From Nonomuraea helvata (GTDB taxonomy: Bacteria; Actinomycetota; Actinomycetes; Streptosporangiales; Streptosporangiaceae), in contig NZ_BAAAXV010000005.1 of NCBI RefSeq assembly GCF_039535785.1, forward strand, positions 496,001 through 560,000: 64,000 bases of DNA, written 5' to 3'. The notes under the pieces are model-generated. The model saw nothing but the letters and a program-made list of their open reading frames with translations. It ran no database searches and was not told the origin of the DNA. Each line of letters starts with the position of its first letter. Within the stretch, counting starts at the first letter, position 1. Made by a program: the position numbers and the translations under genes. This document shows positions 44,056 to 53,460 of the stretch, piece by piece.

Positions 44056-44940
44056 TCACTTCAGGACCCAGAGCCGGTCGTGCAGGCGGACGAAGAAGCG
44101 CAGGTCGGTGGCGCTGCCGCCGCGCAGGAAACGGCGTACGCACCCGTCGACCAGCGCCTCGCGCTCGATCCGCCCGGCGTCGGCCAGGTCGCGCAGCGCG
44201 CGCAGCCAGGACCGCCGCCCCCGCCCTTCGTCGTCCCGCTCGTCGCGCAGCACCCGGCCCACGCCTTCGGCCTCGAACAGCCGCGGGATCAGGTGCTCCG
44301 CCAGCGGATCGACTTGGAGATCGGGCTCGGTGGACGCCCAGGCGACCACGAGCGGCTCGTGGTCGGGAGGCGGGGCTCCGGTGCGGCGCAGCAGCTCCAG
44401 CGCCAGCGCGACAGTGCCGTCCTCCAGCTGCCGCCGGGTGCCGCGCAGGCGTCCTGCCACGCGTACGGCGAGGTCGGCCTGCCACTCCGCCGGGCGCGCG
44501 GCGATGACCCGCAGCAGCGGCTCCAGAGGAAGGTCCTCACCCCGGCCGGAGAAGTCGCGCCGGAAGATCCAGGCGGCGGCCGCGGCCGCGCCTCCCAGCG
44601 CGCCCGCGCCCGCGACCCGCAAGGGCGCGATCCAGTTGTCGCGCATTCTCCAGCCGACCTGGCTGTGGTGGACCTCCGTCGTCCACCACCGGTGAACCGC
44701 CTCCTCCATGGACAGGCCGCCGGCCACCTCAGCTGCGACGAACCTCTCGCGGGCTCGTTCCTTCTCCGCCCTCAGGTTGTCGAAGCGTGCGTGCGCGGCC
44801 TCCCTGGCCGGGCCGATGTGGTGGGGCAGCCGGTGGGCCACCTCACGACGCTCGGCCGCGTCGAGGCGTAGCACCTCGTCGGCCGTTCGGGACGCGTCAC
44901 CCGCGCCCACGGCCTCCGCCACGCGCTCCCATCCGTTCAC
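44056..44940 (-). CDS. DUF6493-like protein, shortened
   Basis: 294 aa from GTG 44940, after GGGGGTGGGCGC. The sequence follows the N-terminal third of DUF6493 proteins: GAGALGGAAAAAAWIFRRDF, LIPRLFEAEGVGRVL and LVDGCVRRFLRGG. It ends at FFVRLHDRLWVLK, where full-length members (about 850-900 aa as I recall) continue. It may be a truncated gene. Family function is unknown. Confidence 0.6.
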   Translation of the reverse strand: MNGWERVAEAVGAGDASRTADEVLRLDAAERREVAHRLPHHIGPAREAAHARFDNLRAEKERARERFVAAEVAGGLSMEEAVHRWWTTEVHHSQVGWRMRDNWIAPLRVAGAGALGGAAAAAAWIFRRDFSGRGEDLPLEPLLRVIAARPAEWQADLAVRVAGRLRGTRRQLEDGTVALALELLRRTGAPPPDHEPLVVAWASTEPDLQVDPLAEHLIPRLFEAEGVGRVLRDERDDEGRGRRSWLRALRDLADAGRIEREALVDGCVRRFLRGGSATDLRFFVRLHDRLWVLK

Positions 44941-45137
44941 GCGCCCACCCCCGCGATGCCGTCGCACCGGTGCGCGGATGGATGGGGGGCGAGGAGGCAG
45001 GCGGCGCCGGGCGCCGACACGGCAGTCGTCATGACGCAGGACAATAGAGATCGTCGCCGACAGAACCCGCCTGCATCCGATCACGTGATCGCCGGCCGGC
45101 CCCCATCGACAGGTCGAATCCGGCCGAAGCAAGCAGA

Positions 45138-45510
45138 CGTATACGTCCGAGGCTCGGACACCGACTGGCGACTGCTGGCGGCGGTCGAGAGCGTCGCCGG
45201 CAAGCTCGGCGTGACGATGACCCAGGTCGCGCTCAACTGGGTCGCCACGCAGCCCGGCGTCGCCTCGGCGATCGTCGGGGCGAGCAGCGCGGACCAGCTC
45301 GGCGCCAACGTGGCGGCCCTCGACCTCGAGCTGCCGGCCGAGCTGCGCGCCGAGCTCGACGAGGCGAGTTCCGTGCCGCCCCCGTCGGTCTACCGGATGT
45401 TCACGCCGGAGTATCAGGGCCGGCTGGTCAGTCCGGGCGTCAAGGTCGGGGACAAGCCCGCCGGGTACGCCCCCGCCGTACGGAACTGGGCACCCGAAAG
45501 CCGCGGCTGA
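45138..45510 (+). pseudogene. C-terminal remnant of an aldo/keto reductase
   Basis: About 120 codons match the last third of AKRs: LAAVESVAGKLGVTMTQVAL, NWVATQPGVASAIVGASSAD and DLELPAELRAELDEASSVPP. The catalytic Tyr/Asp/Lys region and the barrel N-terminus are missing. The upstream in-frame codons show no AKR similarity. It is not expected to be a functional enzyme. Confidence 0.7.
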
Positions 45511-45530
45511 CGGACGTTATGCGGGCGGTA

Positions 45531-45560
45531 TTGATCATCTTCGGGGTGGCTCGCTAGGGT
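45531..45560 (+). promoter_or_regulatory. Putative promoter of the membrane protein gene
   Basis: TTGATC (45531-45536), an 18-bp spacer and TAGGGT (45555-45560) give a leader of about 38 nt before GTG 45605. Confidence 0.4.
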
Positions 45561-45604
45561 TGGGCGCCTTCGTACACCCTTTCGACTTCCGCTGAGGACG
45601 TCCC

Positions 45605-47902
45605 GTGCGCCGCTACCGTTTCGGCAGGATCGCCGCGCTGCTCGCGACCGGCTATGCACTCGTCGCTGTCGCGTTCGGCGTCATCGCGCTGGCCACCGGC
45701 GACCCCGCACTGCTGCGGCAGCTCGTCGTCGGTTACTGGGAACCGGACCTGATGCCCTTCACCTGGTGGCTGGAGATCGTCCTGGTCGTGGGCGGAATTC
45801 TGCAGGGCTGGGCGTACTGGCAGGTGCTGCGCGGACGGTTGGCAGGCGAGCCGCCCGCCGGGGGAAGGCGCGTCAGGCTGCTGCGGGCGGCCCTGTATCT
45901 CGACGTGGCGTCCGCACTGCTGGTCCAGCTGCCGATCCCGTACCAGTGGTGGCTGGGCCTACCCGGCGAGCTGCTGCACATCGCCGTCGTCTGGCTGTTC
46001 TTCCTGGTGCTGGCCGGGGTCCTGCCCCGGTGGCTGCGGATCGTCGCGCTGGTGGCGGGGCTGTTCGACGCCGTCGTCACCGTGGCCGACACCGTGGCCG
46101 ACGCTCTGGGGCGGTACGACTTCATGGCGCCCTTGTGGCGGCTGCCGCTGGTCGACGCGATCCCTCTGGTGTGGCTGGTGCCGGTCCTGGCCGGGCAGGT
46201 CAGGGATCCGCGCTGGAGCCGGGCCACGGTGGTGGCGGGCGCGGTCTCGGCGGCGGTGTCGTTGTCGCTGCCCAGGTCGTCCATGTACGTCTCGATCGGG
46301 GGCGGTCTGGACCCCAGGACAGTGGTGCACGCCATCGTGGGCGTGCTGGGCGTCTTCTGGACGGTGTGGGCGGCGCGCTCGGCACACGAACTGGGCGGCC
46401 CGCCCCAGGCCGTACCTCCGTCCCCGCTGCCGGCGACGCGGGCGGCGCGGCGGCCGTGGCCGCTCGCCGCGGTGGCGGTGGTGCTCCCGCTGCTCCCCGC
46501 GGCGGTCAACCTCGCCGGCGGGATGCCGGTGTGGACCGGCCCCAGAGGCGTGGTCGAGCACCTCTTCAGCGAGTACCTGTCCCAGCCGGTGAAGTTGCTG
46601 TGGGTCGGCGTGGACCTGCTCGTCGGGGTCGGCGCGCCCGCCGTGCTGATCCTGGTCGCCGTCGTCCGCAGGACCAGGCGGCTGCTGCGGGTCACGATGG
46701 CGGCCCTGGTCATCACCGCGGCGGCAGGCGCCGCCTCCGCGCTCACCGCGAGGCCCGAAAGGGACCTGGACCTGTTCCCCGACATGGTCAAGTCGCGGCT
46801 GTCGCTCTACCCGCCGGGGCTGTTCGACACGGACGAGAGCGGCCGCGTCCTGTTCGGCCTCTCGCCGCTGTGGTACAGCGCCGCGCTCGCCGCCTCCGCC
46901 TTCGTCCTGTTCCTCCTGTACGCCGCCCCGCCCGCCGCCCGCATGCGCCACCACGTCCTGGTTGCGGCGCTGGCCACGTCCGTGACGCTGTGCTTCCTGC
47001 CCGCCGCCGACCATTCGCGCGGCCCGGTCACCACGGCCGCGGACTGCTCACCGCAGGAGTCCTGGCAGCGGCCGCAGGCGGCCGAACCCCAGCCGCGTAC
47101 GGGCACGCGGGCCTTCATCTGCTCGGTACGCGAGAGCCGCGCACTCGCGTTCGCCGACACCACGCCCGACCAGGTGCTGCTCGCCCACGGACGCCGCCTG
47201 TGCGGCGCCTACACCCGCAACGACCCGGCCGAACTCGCCCGCGTCAAAGCCGTGGAGAAGGTGGACGTACGCGGCCTCGAGGGCGTGCTCGCCCCCATCT
47301 GCCCGCCCGCCGACGTCGCGGTCCAGGCGGCGCAGGACGAGGATGACCGCGAGTACGAGGAGTGGCAGGCGGAGGAGCAGCGCAAATGCGACGCCACCCC
47401 GCGCCACCGCCCCCGGATCCGGCCCGCGAAGGCGATCCGGCTCAAGGAGCCGGAATGGCCCGAGGCGGGATTGGAGCTGTACGAGGAGACGGAGGGCAGC
47501 GACCCCGCCGACGACGGCGTGTACGGCGCGGCCCCCGCCGACGGCCTGGTCTCCGTGGGCCCCAGTCACCTGATGGTGGACACGCATTCCGACTTCCACG
47601 TCTGCGTCACGCTGGAGACGTACGGGCGCCGCCCGCCGGTGGAGACCAAGGGCTGGGACCACGTGGTCGAGGTCGGCTACGAGAGCCCGGGAGGCCAGAT
47701 GGTCTTCATGGACGGGCTCAGCGGCACCGAGCTTCCCGACCTGTCGCTGAACGGCCGCAAGGGGCACTACCGCATCCGCGTGCACTTCGCCTGGTTCCCC
47801 TGGGAGGGAGAGAAGTACGGCACCCAGCGGCTGCTGATCATGGCGTACCCGGGAGAAGGCGACAAGATCATCACCTATCGCAAGCCCGCCAAGCCTGGCT
47901 GA
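45605..47902 (+). CDS. Polytopic membrane protein with a C-terminal soluble domain
   Basis: 765 aa from GTG 45605 with GAGGACG upstream. Residues 1-about 470 contain roughly ten to twelve hydrophobic helices. Residues about 475-765 are soluble and probably extracytoplasmic, with several cysteines (AADCSPQESW, AFICSVRESR, RRLCGAYTRN, FHVCVTLETYG), and end in a beta-rich domain (GHYRIRVHFAWFPWEGEKYG). I do not recognise a family. It is monocistronic, with a strong terminator 17 bp after the stop. Confidence 0.7.
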   Translation: MRRYRFGRIAALLATGYALVAVAFGVIALATGDPALLRQLVVGYWEPDLMPFTWWLEIVLVVGGILQGWAYWQVLRGRLAGEPPAGGRRVRLLRAALYLDVASALLVQLPIPYQWWLGLPGELLHIAVVWLFFLVLAGVLPRWLRIVALVAGLFDAVVTVADTVADALGRYDFMAPLWRLPLVDAIPLVWLVPVLAGQVRDPRWSRATVVAGAVSAAVSLSLPRSSMYVSIGGGLDPRTVVHAIVGVLGVFWTVWAARSAHELGGPPQAVPPSPLPATRAARRPWPLAAVAVVLPLLPAAVNLAGGMPVWTGPRGVVEHLFSEYLSQPVKLLWVGVDLLVGVGAPAVLILVAVVRRTRRLLRVTMAALVITAAAGAASALTARPERDLDLFPDMVKSRLSLYPPGLFDTDESGRVLFGLSPLWYSAALAASAFVLFLLYAAPPAARMRHHVLVAALATSVTLCFLPAADHSRGPVTTAADCSPQESWQRPQAAEPQPRTGTRAFICSVRESRALAFADTTPDQVLLAHGRRLCGAYTRNDPAELARVKAVEKVDVRGLEGVLAPICPPADVAVQAAQDEDDREYEEWQAEEQRKCDATPRHRPRIRPAKAIRLKEPEWPEAGLELYEETEGSDPADDGVYGAAPADGLVSVGPSHLMVDTHSDFHVCVTLETYGRRPPVETKGWDHVVEVGYESPGGQMVFMDGLSGTELPDLSLNGRKGHYRIRVHFAWFPWEGEKYGTQRLLIMAYPGEGDKIITYRKPAKPG

Positions 47903-47918
47903 GGAAGCTGACACCACC

Positions 47919-47953
47919 GGGCCGCCGGGCGGTACGCGCCCGCCCGGCGGCCC
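47919..47953. terminator. Strong bidirectional terminator
   Basis: A perfect 14-bp GC stem (GGGCCGCCGGGCGG with its complement) closes on a 7-nt loop. It lies 17 bp after the stop of the plus-strand membrane gene and 8 bp before the stop of the minus-strand small ORF, so it can serve both. Confidence 0.85.
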
Positions 47954-47960
47954 CTGGTCC

Positions 47961-48194
47961 TTACGCCCACTCTTCGTCGGTTATATCGGTGATGTCGTCG
48001 TTGTCATCGATGCTGGGGTCTTTGCACGGATTGGATGGCTGGGACTTCATGGAGAACTGCACCATGAGGAGGTTGATGGGCAGTTGCAGGCCTCCACCGC
48101 GCACGACGGAGGTCTGGACCTGCATGGCCCAGCCGCCCGAGATGCCCGGGTCCACGGCGGTGGGCTGGCAGTCGAATTTTGGGCAAAATGGCAC
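47961..48194 (-). CDS. Small acidic ORF of unknown function
   Basis: 77 codons from GTG 48194 to TAA. The N-terminus has two close cysteines (VPFCPKFDCQP); a third lies at PSNPCKD. The middle is hydrophobic (GLQLPINLLMVQF) and the C-terminus is strongly acidic (SIDDNDDITDITDEEWA). Base composition is visibly lower in GC than the neighbours. Support: a bidirectional terminator right at its 3' end. Against: a weak ribosome site. An ATTTTG-GG-CAAAAT palindrome (48176-48189) overlaps its 5' end. The region 47903-48287 holds nothing else I can support. Confidence 0.4.
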   Translation of the reverse strand: MPFCPKFDCQPTAVDPGISGGWAMQVQTSVVRGGGLQLPINLLMVQFSMKSQPSNPCKDPSIDDNDDITDITDEEWA

Positions 48195-48287
48195 GCGCCC
48201 CCGGCGACGTGCGTGCGGCCGCTCACCATCGCAGAGTCGACATATGATCCTTTGGCTGATGTTTGCCCGATTGTCGGAGTGTCCTCC

Positions 48288-50576
48288 ATGCCCAACCCCC
48301 TCAGCCGGCGGTCCGCCCTGCTCGGCGCCGCGGCCGTGGCCGGCCTCGCCCTGTGGGAGAGACCGGCCGAGGCGGCCGGCGCCGCCGCGTTCGACGCCGC
48401 GCGTGAGCGGTGGGTGAGCCTGCTGGCCGGCGGGTCGTACGACGCCGCCTACACCGACAAGACGCAGGCGATCGAGGGCTCTGCCAATGCGGTACTGCGC
48501 AAGCTGAAGCCCACCCCCGACCGCCCGAGCCTCTGGCCCGACCTGCCGCTCGACGACCCCCGGACGGGCAACTTCAACCGCGCCTACAACCGCATGCGCA
48601 CACTGGCGCTGGGCTGGGCCACTCCGGGCACCGCCATGCACGGGGACAGGCAGGTCGCCGAGATCGCGGTCAGCGCGCTGGACTTCCTGTACGAGCACGC
48701 CTACCACGAGGGGCTCGACCAGCAGGGCAGCAACTGGTACTGGTGGGAGATCGGCGTCCCCCGCTCGCTGACCGACACCTGCGCCCTGCTGTACGACGGC
48801 CTGCCCCAGGACCGCCTCGAGCGCTGGCTGCGCCCGTTGAGCCGCTGGTGCCCCGACCCGGAGCGCCGCGTCACCCACCCCGGCGTCATCGAGACCGGCG
48901 CCAACCGGGCGGGCAAGGCCATGGCGGTGGCGATGCGCGGCTTGCTCACCCACGACGCGCGCCTCATCAAGCGGGCCAGGAACGCGGTCTCCGACCTGCT
49001 GCGGACGACCTCGGGCCCGGGCGACGGCTTCTACCGTGACGGGTCGTTCATCCAGCACGGCGTGTACCCCTACAACGGCAGCTACGGCGTGGACTACCTG
49101 GAGAGCGTGGCCAAGCTGATCGCCATGCTCTCCGGGTCACCGTGGGAGATCCCCGGCATCGGGAACGTCTACGACATCGTGGACCGCTCGTTCGTGCCGT
49201 TCATCTTCGACGGGCTGATGATGGACTGCGTACGCGGCCGGCAGATCTCGGTGCAAGGCCACCGCGACTACCACTCGGGGCAGAAGGCGGTCGAGGCCAT
49301 CCTCACCCTGCTGGAGGCGGCGCCCGAGCGCCATGCCCGGCGCTGGAGACCGCTGGTGAAGGGCTGGCTCACCCGCAACCAGGTCACCCCCTTCGACACG
49401 CTCGCGCCGCTGGCGAGCATCGCGAGGGCCAAGGCGCTGCTGGAGGACCCGTCGGTGCCGGTCGGCCCGCGAACCACCGGCACGTACGTCTTCGCCGACA
49501 TGGACCGGATCGTGCACCGCCGTCCCACGTGGGCCTACGCGATCGCGATGAGCTCGGAGCGGATCGGCGCGGCCGAGGCCATGAACCAGGAGAACCTGCG
49601 CGGCTGGTACACCGGCGACGGCATGACCTACCTCTACACCGGCGACCTCACTCACTGGAACGACGAGCTCTGGCCCACGATCGACCCGTACCGGCTGCCG
49701 GGCACGACGGTCGACACCCGCGGCCGCGCCGACCTCGCGCACGGCGCGCCTCACCTGCCGCGCACCCCGTGGGCGGGCGGCGTGGCACTCGACGGCGAGT
49801 ACGGCGTGGCCGCCATGAAGCTCATCGCCGACGGCTCCTCGCTGCGCGCCAAGAAAGCGTGGTTCCTGCTCGATGACGCGGTGATCGCCCTCGGCACCGG
49901 CATCCAGGCCTCCGACGGCCGCCGCATCGAGACCATCGTGGAGAACCGCAACACCCATGAGACGCATCCGCCGCTGACCCGGGGCGACGGCTGGCTCCAT
50001 CTGTCGGGTGTGGCCGGCTACGCGCTGCTCGACGGCGTCGAGGCGAAGGTGATCCGCGAGCAGCGCACCGGCCGCTGGCGCGACATCGACAAGGGCGCCA
50101 CCACCGGAGGCGACGAGACCCCTGTCACCAGGCACTACACGACGATCCTCCTCGACCACGGCGTCGATCCGCGCAAGGCGCGCTACGCCTATGCCGTCCT
50201 GCCCGATGCCTCCATCGCGCAGACCGCGGCCTACGGCCGGCGGATCAAGATCCTCGCCAACTCCGGGACGGCGCAGGTCATCGCCCGCGACAACCTGCTC
50301 GCCGCCGTCTTCTGGCGCGCGGGGACCGTCGAGACCGGGCACGGGCCGCTCACCGCCGACGGACCGTGCACGCTGCTGGTCCGCCGCGACCACAAGCGGG
50401 TACGGCTCGCCGTCTCCGACCCGTCCAGGACCGCCGACGAGGTGAAGATCACGCTGCCCTGGCCGGTGAAATCGGTCAAGGAACGCGACCGCGGCGTGCG
50501 CAGGACCAAGAGCGCGGTCAAAGTGGACGTCGGCGGCAGCCGCGGGCACGCCCGCACCGCGGTGGTGCGCGTCTGA
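48288..50576 (+). CDS. Tat-exported polysaccharide lyase family 8 (hyaluronate/chondroitin/xanthan lyase)
   Basis: 762 aa. ATG 48288 follows GGAG with 8-nt spacing. The Tat signal is PLSRRSALLGAAAVAGLALW. The alpha/alpha-toroid N-terminal domain carries the PL8 catalytic residues N206 (ETGANRAGK), H257 (DGSFIQHGVYPYNG) and Y266 (SYG); the H-to-Y spacing of nine matches the pneumococcal enzyme. Beta-sandwich domains fill the C-terminal half. It cleaves uronic-acid-containing polysaccharides by beta-elimination outside the cell; which polymer (hyaluronan, chondroitin, xanthan or other) cannot be told. Its products could feed uptake systems such as the ABC importer at 9-12 kb, a speculative link. 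Confidence 0.9.
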   Translation: MPNPLSRRSALLGAAAVAGLALWERPAEAAGAAAFDAARERWVSLLAGGSYDAAYTDKTQAIEGSANAVLRKLKPTPDRPSLWPDLPLDDPRTGNFNRAYNRMRTLALGWATPGTAMHGDRQVAEIAVSALDFLYEHAYHEGLDQQGSNWYWWEIGVPRSLTDTCALLYDGLPQDRLERWLRPLSRWCPDPERRVTHPGVIETGANRAGKAMAVAMRGLLTHDARLIKRARNAVSDLLRTTSGPGDGFYRDGSFIQHGVYPYNGSYGVDYLESVAKLIAMLSGSPWEIPGIGNVYDIVDRSFVPFIFDGLMMDCVRGRQISVQGHRDYHSGQKAVEAILTLLEAAPERHARRWRPLVKGWLTRNQVTPFDTLAPLASIARAKALLEDPSVPVGPRTTGTYVFADMDRIVHRRPTWAYAIAMSSERIGAAEAMNQENLRGWYTGDGMTYLYTGDLTHWNDELWPTIDPYRLPGTTVDTRGRADLAHGAPHLPRTPWAGGVALDGEYGVAAMKLIADGSSLRAKKAWFLLDDAVIALGTGIQASDGRRIETIVENRNTHETHPPLTRGDGWLHLSGVAGYALLDGVEAKVIREQRTGRWRDIDKGATTGGDETPVTRHYTTILLDHGVDPRKARYAYAVLPDASIAQTAAYGRRIKILANSGTAQVIARDNLLAAVFWRAGTVETGHGPLTADGPCTLLVRRDHKRVRLAVSDPSRTADEVKITLPWPVKSVKERDRGVRRTKSAVKVDVGGSRGHARTAVVRV

Positions 50577-50591
50577 ACCGCCGGACCTCGC

Positions 50592-51542
50592 TCAGGAGAC
50601 CTTGAGCACGAGCTTGCCCGTGGTGGTGCCGGACTCGATGCGCCGGTGCGCCTCGGCCGCCTGATCCAGCGTCAGTTCCTCGACACGCAGTCGCAGGTCG
50701 CCTGCCGCCACGGCGGCGACGGCCCGGCGCAGCGCGCGTCCCGCCTCCTCGGGGAAGGCGGCGGAGAAGGCCGCCAGGTTGAAGCCCGACACGGTCTTGT
50801 TGGTGAACCACAGCTCGTTGGCCGGGATGCCGACGTCGTCGGCGTCGCTCGCGTTGCCCATGACGATCAGGCGGCCCATCGGATTCAGGGCATCGAGCCC
50901 GGTGCGGCGCGCCTCCCCGCCCACCATGTCGACCACGATGTCGAAGCCGGCGGGGTGCTCGTCGCGGAGCACCACCTCCTGGTAGCCGAAGCCCTTGGCG
51001 GTTTCGATCTTGGCGGGGCTGCCGACCGTGCCGACCACGCGGCCCGCGCCGAGCAACCTGGCGGCCTGGCCGAGCTGGCTGCCCACACCGCCGGCCGCCG
51101 CATGCACCAGAACGCTTTCGCCGGGCGCGATACGGGCCACTCTGTCGAGCACGAGGAAGGCGGTGGTGCTGTTGGACGGGATCGCCGCGGCGACGTCCAG
51201 GCCGAGGTCGAGGCCGTCCAGCGGGGCGACCAGGTCGGCGGAGGTGGTGACCACCTCGGCGTAGCCGCCGCTGTCGACGATGGTCAGTGCCGCCACCGGC
51301 CGGCCGACGTGCAGGCCGGTCACACCGGGGCCGAGGGCGCGGATGTGGCCGGAGACCTCGATGCCGGGCACGAACGGCAGCGGCACCGGCGCGACGCCCC
51401 GCCGGTAGAGGACCTCGGCGAAGTTGGCGCCCGCGTAGGCGACGTCGATGGCGACCTGGCCGGGACCGGGCTCGGGAACCTCCACCTCGGCCGTCCGAAG
51501 AACGTCCGCACCACCGAACTCAGGGATCGTGATAGCTCTCAT
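50592..51542 (-). CDS. Zinc-independent medium-chain dehydrogenase/quinone oxidoreductase
   Basis: 316 aa. A GroES-like N-terminal domain (VAYAGANFAEVLYRRGVAPV) and a nucleotide fold (VLVHAAAGGVGSQLGQAARL) place it in the NADPH:quinone reductase branch. The zinc-ligand cysteines of alcohol dehydrogenases are absent. It probably reduces quinones or alpha,beta-unsaturated carbonyls. It converges on the PL8 gene and precedes an XRE regulator by 44 bp on the same strand. Confidence 0.9.
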   Translation of the reverse strand: MRAITIPEFGGADVLRTAEVEVPEPGPGQVAIDVAYAGANFAEVLYRRGVAPVPLPFVPGIEVSGHIRALGPGVTGLHVGRPVAALTIVDSGGYAEVVTTSADLVAPLDGLDLGLDVAAAIPSNSTTAFLVLDRVARIAPGESVLVHAAAGGVGSQLGQAARLLGAGRVVGTVGSPAKIETAKGFGYQEVVLRDEHPAGFDIVVDMVGGEARRTGLDALNPMGRLIVMGNASDADDVGIPANELWFTNKTVSGFNLAAFSAAFPEEAGRALRRAVAAVAAGDLRLRVEELTLDQAAEAHRRIESGTTTGKLVLKVS

Positions 51543-51586
51543 GCCGACGATCCTGCCGCCGACCAGGCACGATACCCAGACTCCAG

Positions 51587-52411
51587 TTATCGTGGGTGTG
51601 CCACCACCAGCTTGGCGAGCCTGGCCTCGGTGTCGGTGCCGGGCCGGGGGTTGTGCAGCACGAGATGCAGACCGGGGTGGTCGTTCAGCGGCATCTTCAG
51701 GGCTTCGAAGCAGAGGTCGCCGGCGTCCGGATGGTGGATCGACTTCACCGCGAAGTCGGCGGCGGTGACGTCGTGCCGGGCCCAGATCTCGGCGAACTCG
51801 GGACTGGCCGCGGCGAGTTCGCCGGCGATGCGCTCGAACTCCGGGTCGTCGGCGTACTGCGCGGCGTCCGCGCGGAACCTGCTCACCACCTCGGCGGCGT
51901 GCTCTGCCCAGTCCAGGCTCATGGCGCGGAAGCGTTCGTTGGTGAAATAGGCGACCAGGCAGTTCTGATCGGTTTCGCCGTACCCGAAAACCGCGCGGGC
52001 GGCGTCGTTGACGGCCACGAAGTTCCAGTGCCTGTTCATGATGTAGGCCGGCCGCGGCGACCAGGCGTCGATCACCCGGCGCAGCTCCGCTGTGACCGAG
52101 TCCGCCGCCGCGGCGCGTGGCGGTGAGCTCAGGCCGGACAGCAGGTACAGGTGCCGTCGTTCGGCCGCGTCCAGCCGCAGCGCCCGGCTGATCGCGTCGA
52201 GCACCTCGCCGGAGACCGTGATGTCGCGGCCCTGTTCGAGCCAGGTGTACCAGGACACCCCGACCCCCGCCAGCACCGCGACCTCCTCGCGGCGCAGACC
52301 GGGGGTGCGCCGCCGGCCCGCCTCCGGCAGCCCCACGTCGCCGGGGGTGAGCCGGGCGCGCCGCGATCGCAGGAAGTCGCGGAGCTCCGCATGACGGTAG
52401 TCATTTGCCAC
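51587..52411 (-). CDS. XRE-family regulator with MmyB-like ligand domain
   Basis: 274 aa from GTG 52411 without a clear ribosome site. The N-terminal helix-turn-helix is RTPGLRREEVAVLAGVGVSW. The C-terminal PAS-like MmyB domain is AYIMNRHWNFVAVNDAARAV. Such regulators commonly control an adjacent oxidoreductase, here the quinone-oxidoreductase-like gene downstream. It is divergent from the ABC exporter. Confidence 0.88.
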   Translation of the reverse strand: MANDYRHAELRDFLRSRRARLTPGDVGLPEAGRRRTPGLRREEVAVLAGVGVSWYTWLEQGRDITVSGEVLDAISRALRLDAAERRHLYLLSGLSSPPRAAAADSVTAELRRVIDAWSPRPAYIMNRHWNFVAVNDAARAVFGYGETDQNCLVAYFTNERFRAMSLDWAEHAAEVVSRFRADAAQYADDPEFERIAGELAAASPEFAEIWARHDVTAADFAVKSIHHPDAGDLCFEALKMPLNDHPGLHLVLHNPRPGTDTEARLAKLVVAHPR

Positions 52412-52451
52412 AAACGCCAGGATATGGGCCGGTCGGGACTGATGGGGTGCC

Positions 52452-52513
52452 GTGTCAGCGGCCGTGTCAGCCCGGCATCGGCCCGGTATCAGGGCGGTCG
52501 GCGATCGTGGACG
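52452..52513 (+). promoter_or_regulatory. SARP-type promoter of the ABC exporter operon (copy 1)
   Basis: GTGTCAGC at 52452 and 52464 and a degenerate GCATCGG at 52475 form direct repeats one helical turn apart. TATCAG (52487-52492) is the likely -10. It is 55/62 identical to the region before the P450 at 57537. The leader before the ATPase ATG is short. Confidence 0.7.
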
Positions 52514-52515
52514 CC

Positions 52516-53460
52516 ATGAACGGTTCAGCCATTGCGGCCTCGGGGCTGCGGAAGGCGTACAAAGACAAGACCGTGCTCGACGGCATCGACCTGGACGTCC
52601 GAACCGGCACGATCTTCGCCCTGCTCGGCCCCAACGGCGCCGGGAAGACCACGACGGTGAACGTGCTGACCACGCTGCTGACGCCCGACGCCGGCAAGGT
52701 CGTCGTCGCCGGGCACGACGTGGTCACGGAGACCAAGGCGGTGCGTGCGGCGATCGGAGTCACCGGGCAGTTCGCCTCGGTGGACGACCTGCTCACCGGC
52801 GAGGAGAACCTGCTGCTGATGGCGGATCTCCTGCACCTGCCCAAGGCAGAGGGCAGGCGCATCGCCCGCCGGCTGCTCGACCAGTTCGATCTGGCAGAAG
52901 CGGCGGGCAAACAGGCGGCGTCCTACTCCGGCGGCATGCGCCGCAAGCTGGACCTCGCCATGACGCTGGTCGGCAACCCGCAGATCATTTTCCTGGACGA
53001 GCCCACGACGGGACTCGATCCGCGCAGCCGCCGCACCATGTGGGAGATCATCCGGGAACTGGTCGCCGACGGCACGACCATCTTCCTCACCACCCAGTAC
53101 CTCGAGGAGGCCGATCAGCTCGCCGACCGTATCGCCGTGCTCGATCAGGGCCGGCTGGTCGCCGAGGGCACCGCCGACGAGCTCAAGCGCCGGGTTCCCG
53201 GCAGCCATGTCCGGCTGCGGTTCACCGATCCGTACGCACTCGACGTCGCGGCACGGGTGCTGCACGAGTCCACCAGGAACGACGAAGAGCTGACCTTGCG
53301 GGTACCCGGCGACGGCGGGGTGCGGTCGCTACGCGCGCTGCTCGATCGGCTCGACGCGCATTCCATCGAAGCCGAGGAGCTGTCGGTGCACACACCGGAC
53401 CTGGATGACGTCTTTCTCGCCCTTACCGGCCACGCGCACAAGGAGATCAACGCACGATGA
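52516..53460 (+). CDS. ABC exporter ATPase (DrrA-like)
   Basis: 314 aa. ATG 52516. Walker A is GPNGAGKTTT, the signature is YSGGMRRKLDLAM and Walker B is IIFLDEPTTGLD. The switch region reads TTQYLEEADQLADRI with Gln where most ABC ATPases have His, as in DrrA-type drug-resistance ATPases. The C-terminal extension (about 235-314) is also DrrA-like. It pairs with the next gene to export a hydrophobic compound. It is controlled by the direct-repeat promoter shared with the P450. Confidence 0.92.
   Translation: MNGSAIAASGLRKAYKDKTVLDGIDLDVRTGTIFALLGPNGAGKTTTVNVLTTLLTPDAGKVVVAGHDVVTETKAVRAAIGVTGQFASVDDLLTGEENLLLMADLLHLPKAEGRRIARRLLDQFDLAEAAGKQAASYSGGMRRKLDLAMTLVGNPQIIFLDEPTTGLDPRSRRTMWEIIRELVADGTTIFLTTQYLEEADQLADRIAVLDQGRLVAEGTADELKRRVPGSHVRLRFTDPYALDVAARVLHESTRNDEELTLRVPGDGGVRSLRALLDRLDAHSIEAEELSVHTPDLDDVFLALTGHAHKEINAR

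Noticed and set aside
44956..45137. N-terminal part of a complete aldo/keto reductase
   Set aside because: The frame is open but its codons upstream of about 45138 show no AKR barrel sequence, so the reductase is a remnant and not a complete gene.
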